A stretch of DNA of 39,355 bases from Pseudomonadota bacterium (GCA_021325335.1 JAJPHJ010000036.1:1-39355), one strand, 5' to 3'; counted from the stretch's first letter, positions 16,401 through 25,495 are shown. The notes: generated by a model not told the origin, from the letters alone. Numbers and translations are program-made.

Positions 16401-17398
16401 AATCGCGCCGTCATGACTCCCCGCGGACGCGTCGGGGCATTGACCACGTGCATCGGTTGCTCGCCACGGGCGTAGCGGCGCAGGTTGGCGGCAACCTCGC
16501 GCGCGATGCCGTCGTACGAGACGTCAGTCACCCCGGCGATGTGCGGGGTCACGATCACATTATAGGCCAAAAGTGGGCTTTGCGGATCGATCGGTTCGTC
16601 TGCGATGACGTCGAGACCAGCGCCCGCGATGTGGCCGGAGGCCAACGCCTCCTGTAAGGCCGCCGTTTCGACGAGGCCTCCGCGCGCGACGTTGACGAGG
16701 ACCGCCTTCGGCTTCATCGCTCGCAAGGCTTCGGCATCGATGAGATTGACGTTCGACGCGTCCATCGTCGAACACACGATAACGAAATCCGCTTCGGCCA
16801 GCGCCGTGTGCAGTTGGTTGCTCGGATAGACGCGCATGCCGACACCGCTCGGCGCACCAAGGATAGCCTGCGCGCGCACGCCGCGCAAGCGCATATCGAA
16901 GGCTTGTAGCCGCCGCGCGAGAGCGGCGCCGACGCCGCCCAAGCCGATGATGCACGCGGTCTTGCCGGCCAGCGCGGTGCCCGCGGGTTCTCCGATGACG
17001 CCGTGCCGCACGGACTCCGGCAGTTCGGCTGCTTTTCTCGCGATCGCAAGCATGAGCAGAATCGCATGCTCGGCGACGGATTCTGCATTGCCCGTATGCG
17101 CGCTCGGCACACGGGCCACCCACACGCCGCGTTCGGTCGCCGCGGCCACGTCCACGGTCTCCAGACCTACGCCGAACTGTTGGATGAGGCCGAAGGTTCC
17201 TCGCTCGATGATGTCGCGATCGATCCTTGCGCCGTAGGGCACGACGACGTCGACGTTCGCGAGCGACCACAAAACGCGGTCTTTCGAAGTCGTAACGAGA
17301 TCGAACTCGGGCGCGACGGCTGCCAAGCGCCGGCGGCTTTCCGCATATCCCGTCTCGCAGAAAAGCACTTTGAGCGTGTCGCGAGCATAAGCGCCCAT
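16397..17398 (-). CDS. D-isomer-specific 2-hydroxyacid dehydrogenase (phosphoglycerate dehydrogenase-like)
   Basis: The product has 333 residues. The Rossmann loop is GLGGVG (152-157) and the catalytic triad is complete: R239 in NVARGGLVE, E268 in DEP, and H286 in TPHIAG. The substrate-side segment FGVGLETVDVAAA is typical of the family. There is no ACT or regulatory domain. The residue that usually follows the second Rossmann strand as Asp is replaced by an Arg-containing stretch (RLRGVRAQ), which may favour NADP. The start at 17398 (GAAGGG about ten bases upstream) is 31 bp after trpA on the same strand, so it is probably the last gene of the trp transcript. A role in serine or hydroxypyruvate metabolism is possible but unproven. 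Confidence 0.85.
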   Translation of the reverse strand: MGAYARDTLKVLFCETGYAESRRRLAAVAPEFDLVTTSKDRVLWSLANVDVVVPYGARIDRDIIERGTFGLIQQFGVGLETVDVAAATERGVWVARVPSAHTGNAESVAEHAILLMLAIARKAAELPESVRHGVIGEPAGTALAGKTACIIGLGGVGAALARRLQAFDMRLRGVRAQAILGAPSGVGMRVYPSNQLHTALAEADFVIVCSTMDASNVNLIDAEALRAMKPKAVLVNVARGGLVETAALQEALASGHIAGAGLDVIADEPIDPQSPLLAYNVIVTPHIAGVTDVSYDGIAREVAANLRRYARGEQPMHVVNAPTRPRGVMTARF

Positions 17399-17429
17399 CG
17401 CACCGACCCTTCGCGCATTGCGCCTCGAT

Positions 17430-18284
17430 TCACTCGCTCGCCGCCAAGTTGCCGGCGACCGCCGGTTGACGCAAGCATCCGCGTGCAAGCTCGCGGCAGC
17501 GGCTTGCAACGGCTTCGATAGCCTCGACCGAATCGCGCGCTGCTGCGGCGCACTCCACAAGGGCGCTGCCCACGATCACGCCATCCGCTTGCGCTGCGAG
17601 CTGCCGCACGGCGCGCACGTGAGAAACGCCGAAGCCCACCACGATCGGCGTCGCGGTGGCCCTGCGGAGCAGTTCGATCTGGGCCCGGATCTCGCCGATG
17701 CCGGCGTGCGTTCCGGTGACGCCCGCCCGGCTTACCACATAGACGAAACCGCTCGCCGCTTGGGCGATCCTGACCGCGCGGTCTGGCGGGGTGGTCGGGG
17801 ACACGAGCATGGGCACGACAAGGCCGTACCGGGCGAAGGCCGAGCGCAGCGGTCCCGATTCCTCTAGCGGCACGTCGGGCACGATCACTCCACACAGACC
17901 GCAGGCTGCGAACGATTGCGCCGTGCTCTCAAGACCGTGGGTGAGGAGCACGTTATAGTAGGTGAACCCCAGGACGGGGATCTCACCTAGCCGCTTGCCG
18001 AGATCCCGCACCAGTCGCAACGCCCCGGCAAGCGACATGCCGCCCGCAAGGGCGCGCGCGGAAGCAGACGCGATCGCGGGGCCGTCGGCGAGCGGATCCG
18101 AGAACGGGATGCCGAGCTCGAGCAGGTCCGCTCCACCGCGCGCGACGGCGGCGAGCAGCTCCTTTGAGACGAGCGGATTGGGATCGCCAGCCACGAGGAA
18201 CGGCAAAAACGCGGCGCGTCCTTGCCGCGAACAGCGCGAGAATGCTGCGCTGACCAGCGCCTCGGGACCGAAGCTCGGCCTCAT
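17430..18284 (-). CDS. trpA: Tryptophan synthase alpha chain
   Basis: The product has 284 residues and cleaves indole-3-glycerol phosphate to indole inside the alpha2-beta2 complex with TrpB. The catalytic acids are E56 and D67 within LLELGIPFSDPLADGPA. The TIM-barrel phosphate site is formed by the VVGFGVSHVRAV and GVIVGSALVE segments near the C-terminus. The ATG at 18284 shares one base with the trpB stop (TGATG), so translation is coupled, which suits an obligate complex. A longer upstream frame is non-homologous. Confidence 0.97.
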   Translation of the reverse strand: MRPSFGPEALVSAAFSRCSRQGRAAFLPFLVAGDPNPLVSKELLAAVARGGADLLELGIPFSDPLADGPAIASASARALAGGMSLAGALRLVRDLGKRLGEIPVLGFTYYNVLLTHGLESTAQSFAACGLCGVIVPDVPLEESGPLRSAFARYGLVVPMLVSPTTPPDRAVRIAQAASGFVYVVSRAGVTGTHAGIGEIRAQIELLRRATATPIVVGFGVSHVRAVRQLAAQADGVIVGSALVECAAAARDSVEAIEAVASRCRELARGCLRQPAVAGNLAASE

Positions 18285-19477
18285 CAGCGTAGCGCCGGCG
18301 CACCGAGTGCGAGCCGCGCGACATCCTTGTCGCCCCGACCCGAGCAGATGACGAGGACGAGCGCCTCCGGGTCGAGCTTTTGACGGATCTTCCGGGAGAA
18401 TGCGATGGCGTGCGCCGACTCGAGCGCCGGCACGATGCCTTCGGCGCGCGCCAAGTCGCAAAAGGCGTCGAGCGCCTCGTCGTCGCTCACCGCGCCGTAG
18501 CGCACGCGACCGCTGCTCTTGAGGTGCGCGTGCTCGGGTCCCACTCCCGGATAGTCGAGGCCGGCGGACACGGAGTGCGTCGCCCCGATCTGGCCTTCCT
18601 CGTCCATGAGAACGAACGTCCGAGCACCGTGCAAGACCCCAATTGATCCCGCGCTGAGGCTGGCTGCGTGATCGCCGATGCGATCCAAGCCGACGCCACC
18701 CGCTTCGACGCCCCACAGACCGACCTGCTGGTCCTCGAGAAATGCCGCGAAGGCCCCGATCGCATTGCTGCCCCCGCCGACGCAGGCGACCACGTGCTCC
18801 GGCAGCCGCCCGAACTGCTCGAGGCACTGCGCCCTGGCCTCATCGCCGATGGTCCGCGCGAAGCCGCGCACCAAGGTCGGGTACGGATGTGCTCCGACCG
18901 CAGACCCGACCACGTAGGCTGTGTGCTCGGCGGTTGCGGCATAATCCCGGAACGCTTCGTTCGTCGCATCCTTGAGCGTGCGGGCGCCGGCATCCACCGC
19001 TTTGACCGTCGCGCCGAGCAATCGCATGAGGTACACGTTGAGCGCCTGGCGTTCCATATCGGCGCTTCCCATGTAGACCTCGACGGGCAGCCGTAGGAGC
19101 GCTCCCGCCGTCGCGGTCGCGACGCCATGCTGGCCCGCACCCGTCTCGGCGATCAGGCGCACCTTGTTCATGCGTTTCGCGAGCAAGCCTTGCCCGAGCG
19201 CGTTGAGGATCTTGTGCGCACCGGTATGGTTGCAATCCTCACGTTTGAGCACGAGCCGCGGGCCCGAGCTTTCCGCGTCCAAGTTGCGCAAGGCCGTCAG
19301 CGGCGTGGGGCGTCCGACGTAGTCGCGAAGCACGAGCCGGTACTCTTCCCAAAAAGCTGGATCGCCGAACGCGTCGTCCATAGCCGTCTCGAGCGCGCGC
19401 AAAGGTTCGACGAGGACCTCAGGCACGAACCGGCCGCCGAATTCGCCGAAATAACCGCGCGAAGAGTGGCCGTTCAC
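18284..19477 (-). CDS. trpB: Tryptophan synthase beta chain
   Basis: The product has 397 residues; this PLP enzyme condenses indole with serine to tryptophan. The Schiff-base lysine is K89 in NHTGAHKILNA, the catalytic glutamate E111 is in ETGAGQHGVA, and the PLP phosphate loop is GGGSNAIG. The N-terminal GYFGEFGGRFVPE marks the TrpB1 type that partners TrpA. The start is a GTG at 19477 overlapping the trpF stop (GTGA). Confidence 0.98.
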   Translation of the reverse strand: MNGHSSRGYFGEFGGRFVPEVLVEPLRALETAMDDAFGDPAFWEEYRLVLRDYVGRPTPLTALRNLDAESSGPRLVLKREDCNHTGAHKILNALGQGLLAKRMNKVRLIAETGAGQHGVATATAGALLRLPVEVYMGSADMERQALNVYLMRLLGATVKAVDAGARTLKDATNEAFRDYAATAEHTAYVVGSAVGAHPYPTLVRGFARTIGDEARAQCLEQFGRLPEHVVACVGGGSNAIGAFAAFLEDQQVGLWGVEAGGVGLDRIGDHAASLSAGSIGVLHGARTFVLMDEEGQIGATHSVSAGLDYPGVGPEHAHLKSSGRVRYGAVSDDEALDAFCDLARAEGIVPALESAHAIAFSRKIRQKLDPEALVLVICSGRGDKDVARLALGAPALR

Positions 19478-20118
19478 GCGCTCAACCTTCGCGCAGCCGC
19501 GGCTGCCCGGACGAAACCGCGCACGAGCTCCGCATCCTTGCGACCGCCCCGCTCGACGGCCGATCGCACGTCGACCGCCGCGGGTCCAACGGCAGATATC
19601 GCGTCACCGACGTTCTCGGCCGTCAGACCGCCCGCGAGGATGCACGGCAATGGACTACGCTGCGCGATACGGCTCGCGAGGCGCACGTCGACTCGCAAGC
19701 CCGTGCCCCCGACCCGCTCGCCGTCGCGCGAGTCGATGAGAATAGCGACTGCGCGCGCGTCGCGCAAGAATGCCGCTGTGGGGGGGGTCGCTTCGCGTGC
19801 GCGGTAGTCAATGCCCAGGGTTGCGATCGTCGGCAGCTCGAAAGATCCGCGAAACGCACCGGTCTCGCTTCCGCAGAACTGGAGCATATCCAACCGGCAT
19901 CCGTCGATCGCGCGGTGGACGAACTGCCAAGGTTGGTCGGCGAAAACGCCGACGCGGGTCACGAACGCAGGTATCGCCGTCGCGATCTCCCTAGCGGCCG
20001 CGAGTTCGAGCTTGGCAGGCCCGCCCGCGAAGATAAAGCCCAGCGCATCGGCGCCTTCCGCAACGCAGATCGCGGCATCTTGGGCGGTACGGATCCCGCA
20101 GATCTTCACCGCGAACAT
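19474..20118 (-). CDS. trpF: Phosphoribosylanthranilate isomerase
   Basis: The product has 214 residues and performs the Amadori rearrangement of phosphoribosylanthranilate. It starts VKICGIRT with the catalytic cysteine C7, and later shows LGFIFAGGP, LDMLQFCG and ILAGGLTAENVGDA, the phosphate-binding end of the barrel. The ATG at 20118 lies inside the 3' end of trpC with GGAG seven bases upstream, giving a 13-base overlap. TrpC and TrpF are separate proteins here, not fused as in enteric bacteria. Confidence 0.95.
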   Translation of the reverse strand: MFAVKICGIRTAQDAAICVAEGADALGFIFAGGPAKLELAAAREIATAIPAFVTRVGVFADQPWQFVHRAIDGCRLDMLQFCGSETGAFRGSFELPTIATLGIDYRAREATPPTAAFLRDARAVAILIDSRDGERVGGTGLRVDVRLASRIAQRSPLPCILAGGLTAENVGDAISAVGPAAVDVRSAVERGGRKDAELVRGFVRAAAAARRLSA

Positions 20119-20900
20119 ACGGTGCTCCGCAACGAGCGGACTGCGCCGGCGCGATCGGAAGCGCGCATGAACCACTCTCCGACGAGCACCGCGTGCGCCC
20201 CGCAGGTTGCAATGCGAGCGATGTCCGCGGCGTTGCGATAGCCGCTTTCGGCGACGATCGTGGGGCCCATGGGGATGGACCGGCAGACGCGCGGCGCGAC
20301 TTCGAGGTCGACCGCGAAGGTGGTCAGATCGCGGTTGTTCAGCCCGATGATCCGCGCCCCGGCTTCCAGCGCACGACGCGCTTGCGCCTCGTCGTGCGCC
20401 TCGACCATGGCCGCCATCCCGAGCGCGTGCGCGAGCTCGAGCAGCGAACGCAATGGAGCCGCTTCCAAGATGGCGGCGATGAGCAGCACGGCGTCCGCGC
20501 CGAACGCCGCCGCTTTCCAGACCTGATATTCATCGAGGAAAAAATCTTTGCACAGCACCGGCAGACCGCAGGCTCGGCGCGCCGCGCCCAGATCCCGGAA
20601 GCTGCCGCGAAAACGCCGGGGCTCGGTCAGCACCGACAACGCGGCCGCTCCTGCGCGCTCGAACTCACTCGCGGCGTGCGCGGGATCGCAATGCAAAGCG
20701 ATCGCGCCGGCGGAGGGAGAAGACCGCTTGATCTCGGCGATCACCGCGATGTCGTCCCCGGTGCGCAACGCTCCTGCGAAGTCGCGATGATCCTTCCGAT
20801 CGAGTGCCATCTCCTGGAGCGCGACGAGTGGCAGGAACGTCCGCTCGGCCGCGATATCCTGCCGGCGGTCCGTGACGATCGCCGCAAGAAGGCCGATCAC
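20106..20900 (-). CDS. trpC: Indole-3-glycerol phosphate synthase
   Basis: The product has 264 residues; it is a TIM barrel that closes the indole ring. The signature AEIKRSSPSAG (E56, K58) is present, followed by CKDFFLDEYQV with the catalytic Lys, the EAHDEAQARRAL segment, IGLNNRDLTTF and AESGYRNAADI. The start is a GTG at 20900 overlapping the trpD stop (GTGA), so it is translationally coupled to trpD. The 3' end overlaps trpF. Confidence 0.97.
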   Translation of the reverse strand: MIGLLAAIVTDRRQDIAAERTFLPLVALQEMALDRKDHRDFAGALRTGDDIAVIAEIKRSSPSAGAIALHCDPAHAASEFERAGAAALSVLTEPRRFRGSFRDLGAARRACGLPVLCKDFFLDEYQVWKAAAFGADAVLLIAAILEAAPLRSLLELAHALGMAAMVEAHDEAQARRALEAGARIIGLNNRDLTTFAVDLEVAPRVCRSIPMGPTIVAESGYRNAADIARIATCGAHAVLVGEWFMRASDRAGAVRSLRSTVCSR

Positions 20901-21928
20901 CGGTTCGTCGCCTCGACGAGCGCGTCGAGCTTGGCGCGCGCCGCGCCGCTGTCAATGGACGCCGCGGCGATGGCGAGACCTTCGGCCAGGCCAGCGCTGC
21001 GCCCGGCGAGGGTAAGCCCCAGCGCCGCGTTGAGCAGCACCACATCGCGTCGCGGGCCGGGCTGCCCCTCCAGCACGTCGCAGAGGATCCGCGCATTGGC
21101 GTCGGCGCCGCCCCCCGCGAGCGCCTCGACGGGCGCCTTGCGCAAGCCCCACGCTTCAGGCTCGATCGTGTATTCGGAGAATCCTTTGCCGGTCCACTCG
21201 ATGACGCGTGTCGGCGAACAGACTGAGACTTCATCCATCCCGTCGTCGGACCGCACGACCGCGGCGCGCTCGCAACCTTGCGCGGCGAGCGCTCGAGCCA
21301 TGGTCTTCATGGCAGCCCGCTCGGCGATGCCCACCAGCTGCCGTTTCGGACGCGCCGGATTGATGAGGGGTCCCACCAGGTTGAAGACGGTGCGCACGCC
21401 GATCTCGCTGCGCAGCGCCGCGACGCGGCGCATGGCGGGATGGTACGCTTGAGCGAACAAAAACGCGACCCCGTCGCGTTCCAATCCGGCTGCGCTTTTC
21501 TCCGGACTTGCGTCGATACGCACGCCTAACGCCTGCATCACGTCGGCGCTGCCGCACTGTCCGTGGACCGCGCGGTTGCCATGCTTGGCGACGCTCACCC
21601 CCGCCCCCGCCACGACGAACGCGACGGCGGTCGAGATGTTGAAGGTCCCGGATCCGTCTCCACCGGTGCCGCACACGTCCAGCTCCGGCCGCAGCGCGAC
21701 GGGGATGCTCTTCGCCCGAGCCTGCAAGGCGCGCGCCGCCCCGACGATCTCTTCGAGTGATTCGCCTTTAGCCGCGAGCGCCACGAGCAACGCGGCGGTC
21801 TGCGCGGGCGTGGTCGCGCCATCGGTCATGGCAGCGACGAGCGCTTCGGTTTCCGCGCTCGAGAGCGCGGCGCCGGCGATGCAGCGACGGATGAAGGGAC
21901 GAAGCTCGTACGGCTGGCTCGCGATCAT
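20897..21928 (-). CDS. trpD: Anthranilate phosphoribosyltransferase
   Basis: The product has 343 residues and joins anthranilate to PRPP. The PRPP-binding motif CGTGGDG is at 86-92, followed by FNIST, KHGNR at 115-119 and a second acidic site DDGMDE for magnesium. FNLVGPLINPARP is the family's conserved hinge region. The ATG at 21928 overlaps the trpG stop (ATGA); a longer upstream frame overlaps trpG and is not homologous. TrpD is free and not fused to TrpG. Confidence 0.97.
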   Translation of the reverse strand: MIASQPYELRPFIRRCIAGAALSSAETEALVAAMTDGATTPAQTAALLVALAAKGESLEEIVGAARALQARAKSIPVALRPELDVCGTGGDGSGTFNISTAVAFVVAGAGVSVAKHGNRAVHGQCGSADVMQALGVRIDASPEKSAAGLERDGVAFLFAQAYHPAMRRVAALRSEIGVRTVFNLVGPLINPARPKRQLVGIAERAAMKTMARALAAQGCERAAVVRSDDGMDEVSVCSPTRVIEWTGKGFSEYTIEPEAWGLRKAPVEALAGGGADANARILCDVLEGQPGPRRDVVLLNAALGLTLAGRSAGLAEGLAIAAASIDSGAARAKLDALVEATNR

Positions 21929-22506
21929 GCGGCTGCCGCGATCTCGAGAAAGTTGGCGACGAGACGCATGCCCAAGCGCGTGAGCACCGATTCCGGATGG
22001 AACTGCACGCCGAACGTGGGATGCGTCGCATGACGCACCGCCATGACGCACCCGTCGCGGCTATGCGCCGCGACGCGCAGTTCCGTCCGTCCGATGCTGC
22101 CGCCGTCCACGACGAGCGAGTGATAGCGTGTGGCGACGAACTCGCTCGGAATGCCGGCGAAAAGCGCACTGCCGTCGTGCCGGATGCGCGAAACTTTCCC
22201 GTGGACGAGCGACGGTGCCGCACAGACCGACGCGCCGAACGCCACGCCGACCGCCTGATGCCCGAGACACACGCCCAAAATCGCGAGCCGACCGGAGAAG
22301 CGCTGCACGACCCCGACGCAGCAGCCCGCCTGTTCGGGTCGGCCGGGCCCGGGGGAGATGATGACTGCTGCGGGGGGCCGCAACTCCAGCCTGGGCGCGA
22401 CGCGGCCATCGTTGCGGACGACCTCGATCTGAGCGCCCAGTCCGCCCAACATCTGCACGAGATTGAACGTGAACGAGCCGTAGTTGTCGATGACGAGCAC
22501 GCGCAT
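21925..22506 (-). CDS. trpG: Anthranilate synthase glutamine amidotransferase subunit
   Basis: The product has 193 residues, a class I glutamine amidotransferase delivering ammonia to TrpE. The nucleophile is C80 in GVCLGHQA, with H170 and E172 in QFHPES completing the triad. The N-terminus reads VLVIDNYGSFTFNLVQ and the oxyanion strand is SPGPGRPEQAG. The ATG at 22506 shares one base with the trpE stop (TGATG). In many bacteria this subunit also serves p-aminobenzoate synthase; nothing here decides that. Confidence 0.96.
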   Translation of the reverse strand: MRVLVIDNYGSFTFNLVQMLGGLGAQIEVVRNDGRVAPRLELRPPAAVIISPGPGRPEQAGCCVGVVQRFSGRLAILGVCLGHQAVGVAFGASVCAAPSLVHGKVSRIRHDGSALFAGIPSEFVATRYHSLVVDGGSIGRTELRVAAHSRDGCVMAVRHATHPTFGVQFHPESVLTRLGMRLVANFLEIAAAA

Positions 22507-23909
22507 CACGCGATCTTTTCGAATGCCGTGGCGCCGAGCGCCTGTGCCACGGCGCGCGCCTTCGCGACGCACTCGGCGTGCTCGCGCGCGGCGATAGAGT
22601 CGGCGACCACGCCGGCACCGGCGCGTATCTGAACGCGTCCGTCGCGCATGACCGCGCTGCGCAAGATCAGGCACGTGTCGAGGGAACCGTCGAAGCCCGC
22701 GCGGATGATCGCGCCGCCGTAATACCCGCGACGACATCCCTCGAGTTCGGCGATAAGCTCCATTGCGCGGATCTTCGGAGCTCCGGTCACCGTCCCGGCA
22801 GGGAACGTCGCCGCGAGGAGATCGAAGGCATCCGCATCGGACCGCAGCGACCCGCGCACGTCTGAGACCAGATGCATGACGTGGCTGAAGCGCTCGACGT
22901 CCATGAACGTGTCGAGCCGCACGCTTCCGTAGCGACACACGCGCCCCAGGTCGTTGCGGCCCAAGTCCACGAGCATCACATGCTCCGCGCGTTCCTTCGG
23001 GTCGCTTCGAAGGCCGCGCGCTACCGCCGGTTCGGCCGGAGGAGACGATGGTCGTGCGCGCGTTCCCGCCAGGGGCCGCACGCGTGCGTCTGTGCCTCGC
23101 AACGTGCACAGCATTTCTGGGGAGGCTCCGAAAAGCGTGGCCTCCGGCAACTGCATGAAGAAACGATACGGCGCTGGATTGATCGTGCGAAGACGCCCAT
23201 AGACAGATAACGGGTCGCTCGCGTATGGCGCCTCCCAGCCTTGGGAGAGCACCACCTGATACGCGTCGCCCGCGCGGATCGCTTCCTGGGCGCGCGCCAC
23301 CATCGCGGCGAACGGCATGCGCGCAGGCAGCGCCGCAAGCACGACCACGGGCGCGTCAACGGAGGGCGCGAATCGCGCGCTCGCAAGCGCGGCGACGATC
23401 TGCGCCTCAAAGCCGCTTGCTTCCGCCGTCACAATCGTGGCGGTTCCACTTTCCGCATGGAGATTGACAACGGCTTGGGGCACGACAAGGCGCAGATCGG
23501 GCGGCGCACCGGCTCCCGGCGCGCTTTGTGGGAGCCGCTCGAGATATCCGGCAAACTCGAAGGCCGCGACCCCGAACAAGCCGAGGGGAGAGTCCCGCTC
23601 AAGACGGTCGGGCCGGCCGGCTTGCAACAGAAACCGGCAGGCATCAAGCACGTGCCGCGCCTCGAAGCGCTCTTCGCGCTGCGCCACGGTCACGAGCACG
23701 GAAGCGCCGCTCGCCACGAGTTGGCCTGCGCAGCCGAACGCGAGGATCGACCCGCGTCCAGTCTCACCGTTGGCAAGCGCACCTTCGAAGAGCATTGCCG
23801 GTGCCGGTAAGCGGTTGCGGAGATGACCAAACGCGGCGACCGGGTCGATCGCGCCCATAGCAAGGGTCGTCTGCTTGACGGTGGTGAGCGCGCGAGGGTT
23901 TGCGAGCAC
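22506..23909 (-). CDS. trpE: Anthranilate synthase component I
   Basis: The product has 467 residues and makes anthranilate from chorismate. The C-terminal catalytic domain shows DLGRNDLGRV, MHLVSDVRG, and PAGTVTGAPKIRAMELI, the TrpE-like form rather than the PGGSITGAPK of p-aminobenzoate synthases. The N-terminal domain is less typical: where feedback-regulated enzymes have an LLES-like motif, this one has MLFEGALANGETG. The start is a GTG at 23909 with GGAGG seven bases upstream; that ribosome site begins right after the T-run of the attenuator, so termination and trpE translation are physically coupled. First structural gene of trpEGDCFBA. Confidence 0.94.
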   Translation of the reverse strand: MLANPRALTTVKQTTLAMGAIDPVAAFGHLRNRLPAPAMLFEGALANGETGRGSILAFGCAGQLVASGASVLVTVAQREERFEARHVLDACRFLLQAGRPDRLERDSPLGLFGVAAFEFAGYLERLPQSAPGAGAPPDLRLVVPQAVVNLHAESGTATIVTAEASGFEAQIVAALASARFAPSVDAPVVVLAALPARMPFAAMVARAQEAIRAGDAYQVVLSQGWEAPYASDPLSVYGRLRTINPAPYRFFMQLPEATLFGASPEMLCTLRGTDARVRPLAGTRARPSSPPAEPAVARGLRSDPKERAEHVMLVDLGRNDLGRVCRYGSVRLDTFMDVERFSHVMHLVSDVRGSLRSDADAFDLLAATFPAGTVTGAPKIRAMELIAELEGCRRGYYGGAIIRAGFDGSLDTCLILRSAVMRDGRVQIRAGAGVVADSIAAREHAECVAKARAVAQALGATAFEKIA

Positions 23910-23923
23910 GTGATAGCCTCCAG

Positions 23924-23961
23924 AAAAAAAAAGAAGCGGGCCTCTTTACGAAGAGGCCCGC
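23924..23961 (-). terminator. Intrinsic terminator / trp attenuator hairpin
   Basis: A perfect 11-bp stem (GCGGGCCTCTT at 23961-23951 pairing with AAGAGGCCCGC at 23946-23936, minus-strand order) with a CGTA loop is followed by TTC and nine T residues. It is the strongest intrinsic terminator in the window. It is also the only one between rplQ and trpE, so it can end ribosomal-operon transcripts as well as act as the trp attenuator. Confidence 0.93.
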
Positions 23962-23997
23962 CGTTGCCGGGTGAGTAGTGCTAAGGTCAGCGACGCA

Positions 23998-24063
23998 TCA
24001 GCACTCCACCGCGCGCAGCGGAACGGGCGCGATCTGCCACCAGCACTTCCCAAAACGATGCAT
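23998..24063 (-). CDS. trpL: trp leader peptide with tandem Trp codons
   Basis: The product is a 21-residue peptide, beginning MHRFGKCWWQIAPV and ending in PLRAVEC. The Trp codons are residues 8 and 9 (TGG TGG at 24042-24037). The stop lies 36 bases before the terminator stem. An in-frame ATG at 24096 would extend the N-terminus by 11 residues (including Tyr-Tyr); neither start has a good SD, as is common for weakly translated leaders. Two adjacent codons for a rare amino acid in a 21-codon frame, directly before a terminator and trpE, make chance unlikely. The role is inferred to be regulatory translation, not a functional peptide. Confidence 0.85.
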   Translation of the reverse strand: MHRFGKCWWQIAPVPLRAVEC

Positions 24064-24127
24064 AGGACGAGCGTAGTACGGCGTCGCGGGATGCATTCCT
24101 GCGGATTTTTTCAGCAAGGACTGGGAC

Positions 24128-24481
24128 TTACTGAAGCAGTTCGATCTGAGCCAGCGGCGCCGCATCGCCCTTGCGGATCCGGGTCCGGACGATGCGCGTG
24201 TAGCCGCCGCTGCGCCCGGCCAGGCTGGGCGCGATCACTTCGAAGAGCTTCTTGACGACATCATCTGAGTTCAGATACGAGGCAACCATGCGCCGGCTGT
24301 GCAGATCGCCTTTTTTGGCGCGCGTGATCATCCGCGAGGTCACCTTGGAAACCTCCTTGGCGCGGGTGACCGTCGTTTCGATCGTGCCGTGCAGCAGCAA
24401 CGCGGTGGTCAGATTGCGCAGCATGGAGCGGCGGTGATCGTCGTTGCGACCCAAGCGCTTGGCCGCTTTTTGGTGACGCAT
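24128..24481 (-). CDS. rplQ: 50S ribosomal protein L17
   Basis: The product has 117 residues, the usual length. It begins MRHQKAAKRLGRNDDHRRSM, with the conserved LLLHGTIETTVTRAKEV segment; L17 binds 23S rRNA near the exit tunnel. It is the last gene of the ribosomal superoperon, four bases after rpoA. No terminator follows until the trp attenuator some 170 bases downstream. Confidence 0.98.
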   Translation of the reverse strand: MRHQKAAKRLGRNDDHRRSMLRNLTTALLLHGTIETTVTRAKEVSKVTSRMITRAKKGDLHSRRMVASYLNSDDVVKKLFEVIAPSLAGRSGGYTRIVRTRIRKGDAAPLAQIELLQ

Positions 24482-24485
24482 CCGC

Positions 24486-25421
<936 letters not shown>

Positions 25422-25463
25422 ACCTACCCCATGGGCGCCGCTCGGCCACCCGGTTTGTGTGTT

Positions 25464-25480
25464 GGCAGCGCTAGGCTGCC
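25464..25480. repeat. Short inverted repeat between rpsD and rpoA
   Basis: GGCAGC-GCTAG-GCTGCC is a 6-bp stem with a 5-base loop in the 74-bp gap. It is not followed by T residues. It could be an RNA structure in the rpoA leader or a weak processing site; S4-mediated control is possible but cannot be shown here. Confidence 0.3.
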
Positions 25481-25495
25481 CTATTTGATGCATCA

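Larger units (their letters stand above)
23910..24127 (-). promoter_or_regulatory. trp operon leader (ribosome-mediated attenuation region)
   Basis: This is the 218-bp gap between rplQ and trpE. In order on the minus strand it holds a leader ORF with two adjacent Trp codons (24042-24037), alternative pairing segments, and an intrinsic terminator. Segment AGTGCTGGT (24047-24039, overlapping the Trp codons) can pair with ACC-TT-AGCACT (23987-23977). Segment TCCGCTG (24022-24016) can pair with CGGCGGG (23963-23957), which is the 5' arm of the terminator. This is the logic expected of attenuation: a ribosome stalled at the Trp codons favours the antiterminator, while one that reaches the stop codon favours the terminator. 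I see no convincing promoter between the rplQ stop and the leader ORF. Confidence 0.8.

Noticed and set aside
24061-24130. A trp promoter just after rplQ
   Set aside because: TTGCTG near 24115 has no -10 box at a 16-18 base spacing, and TACTAC near 24075 has no -35, so no promoter is annotated.
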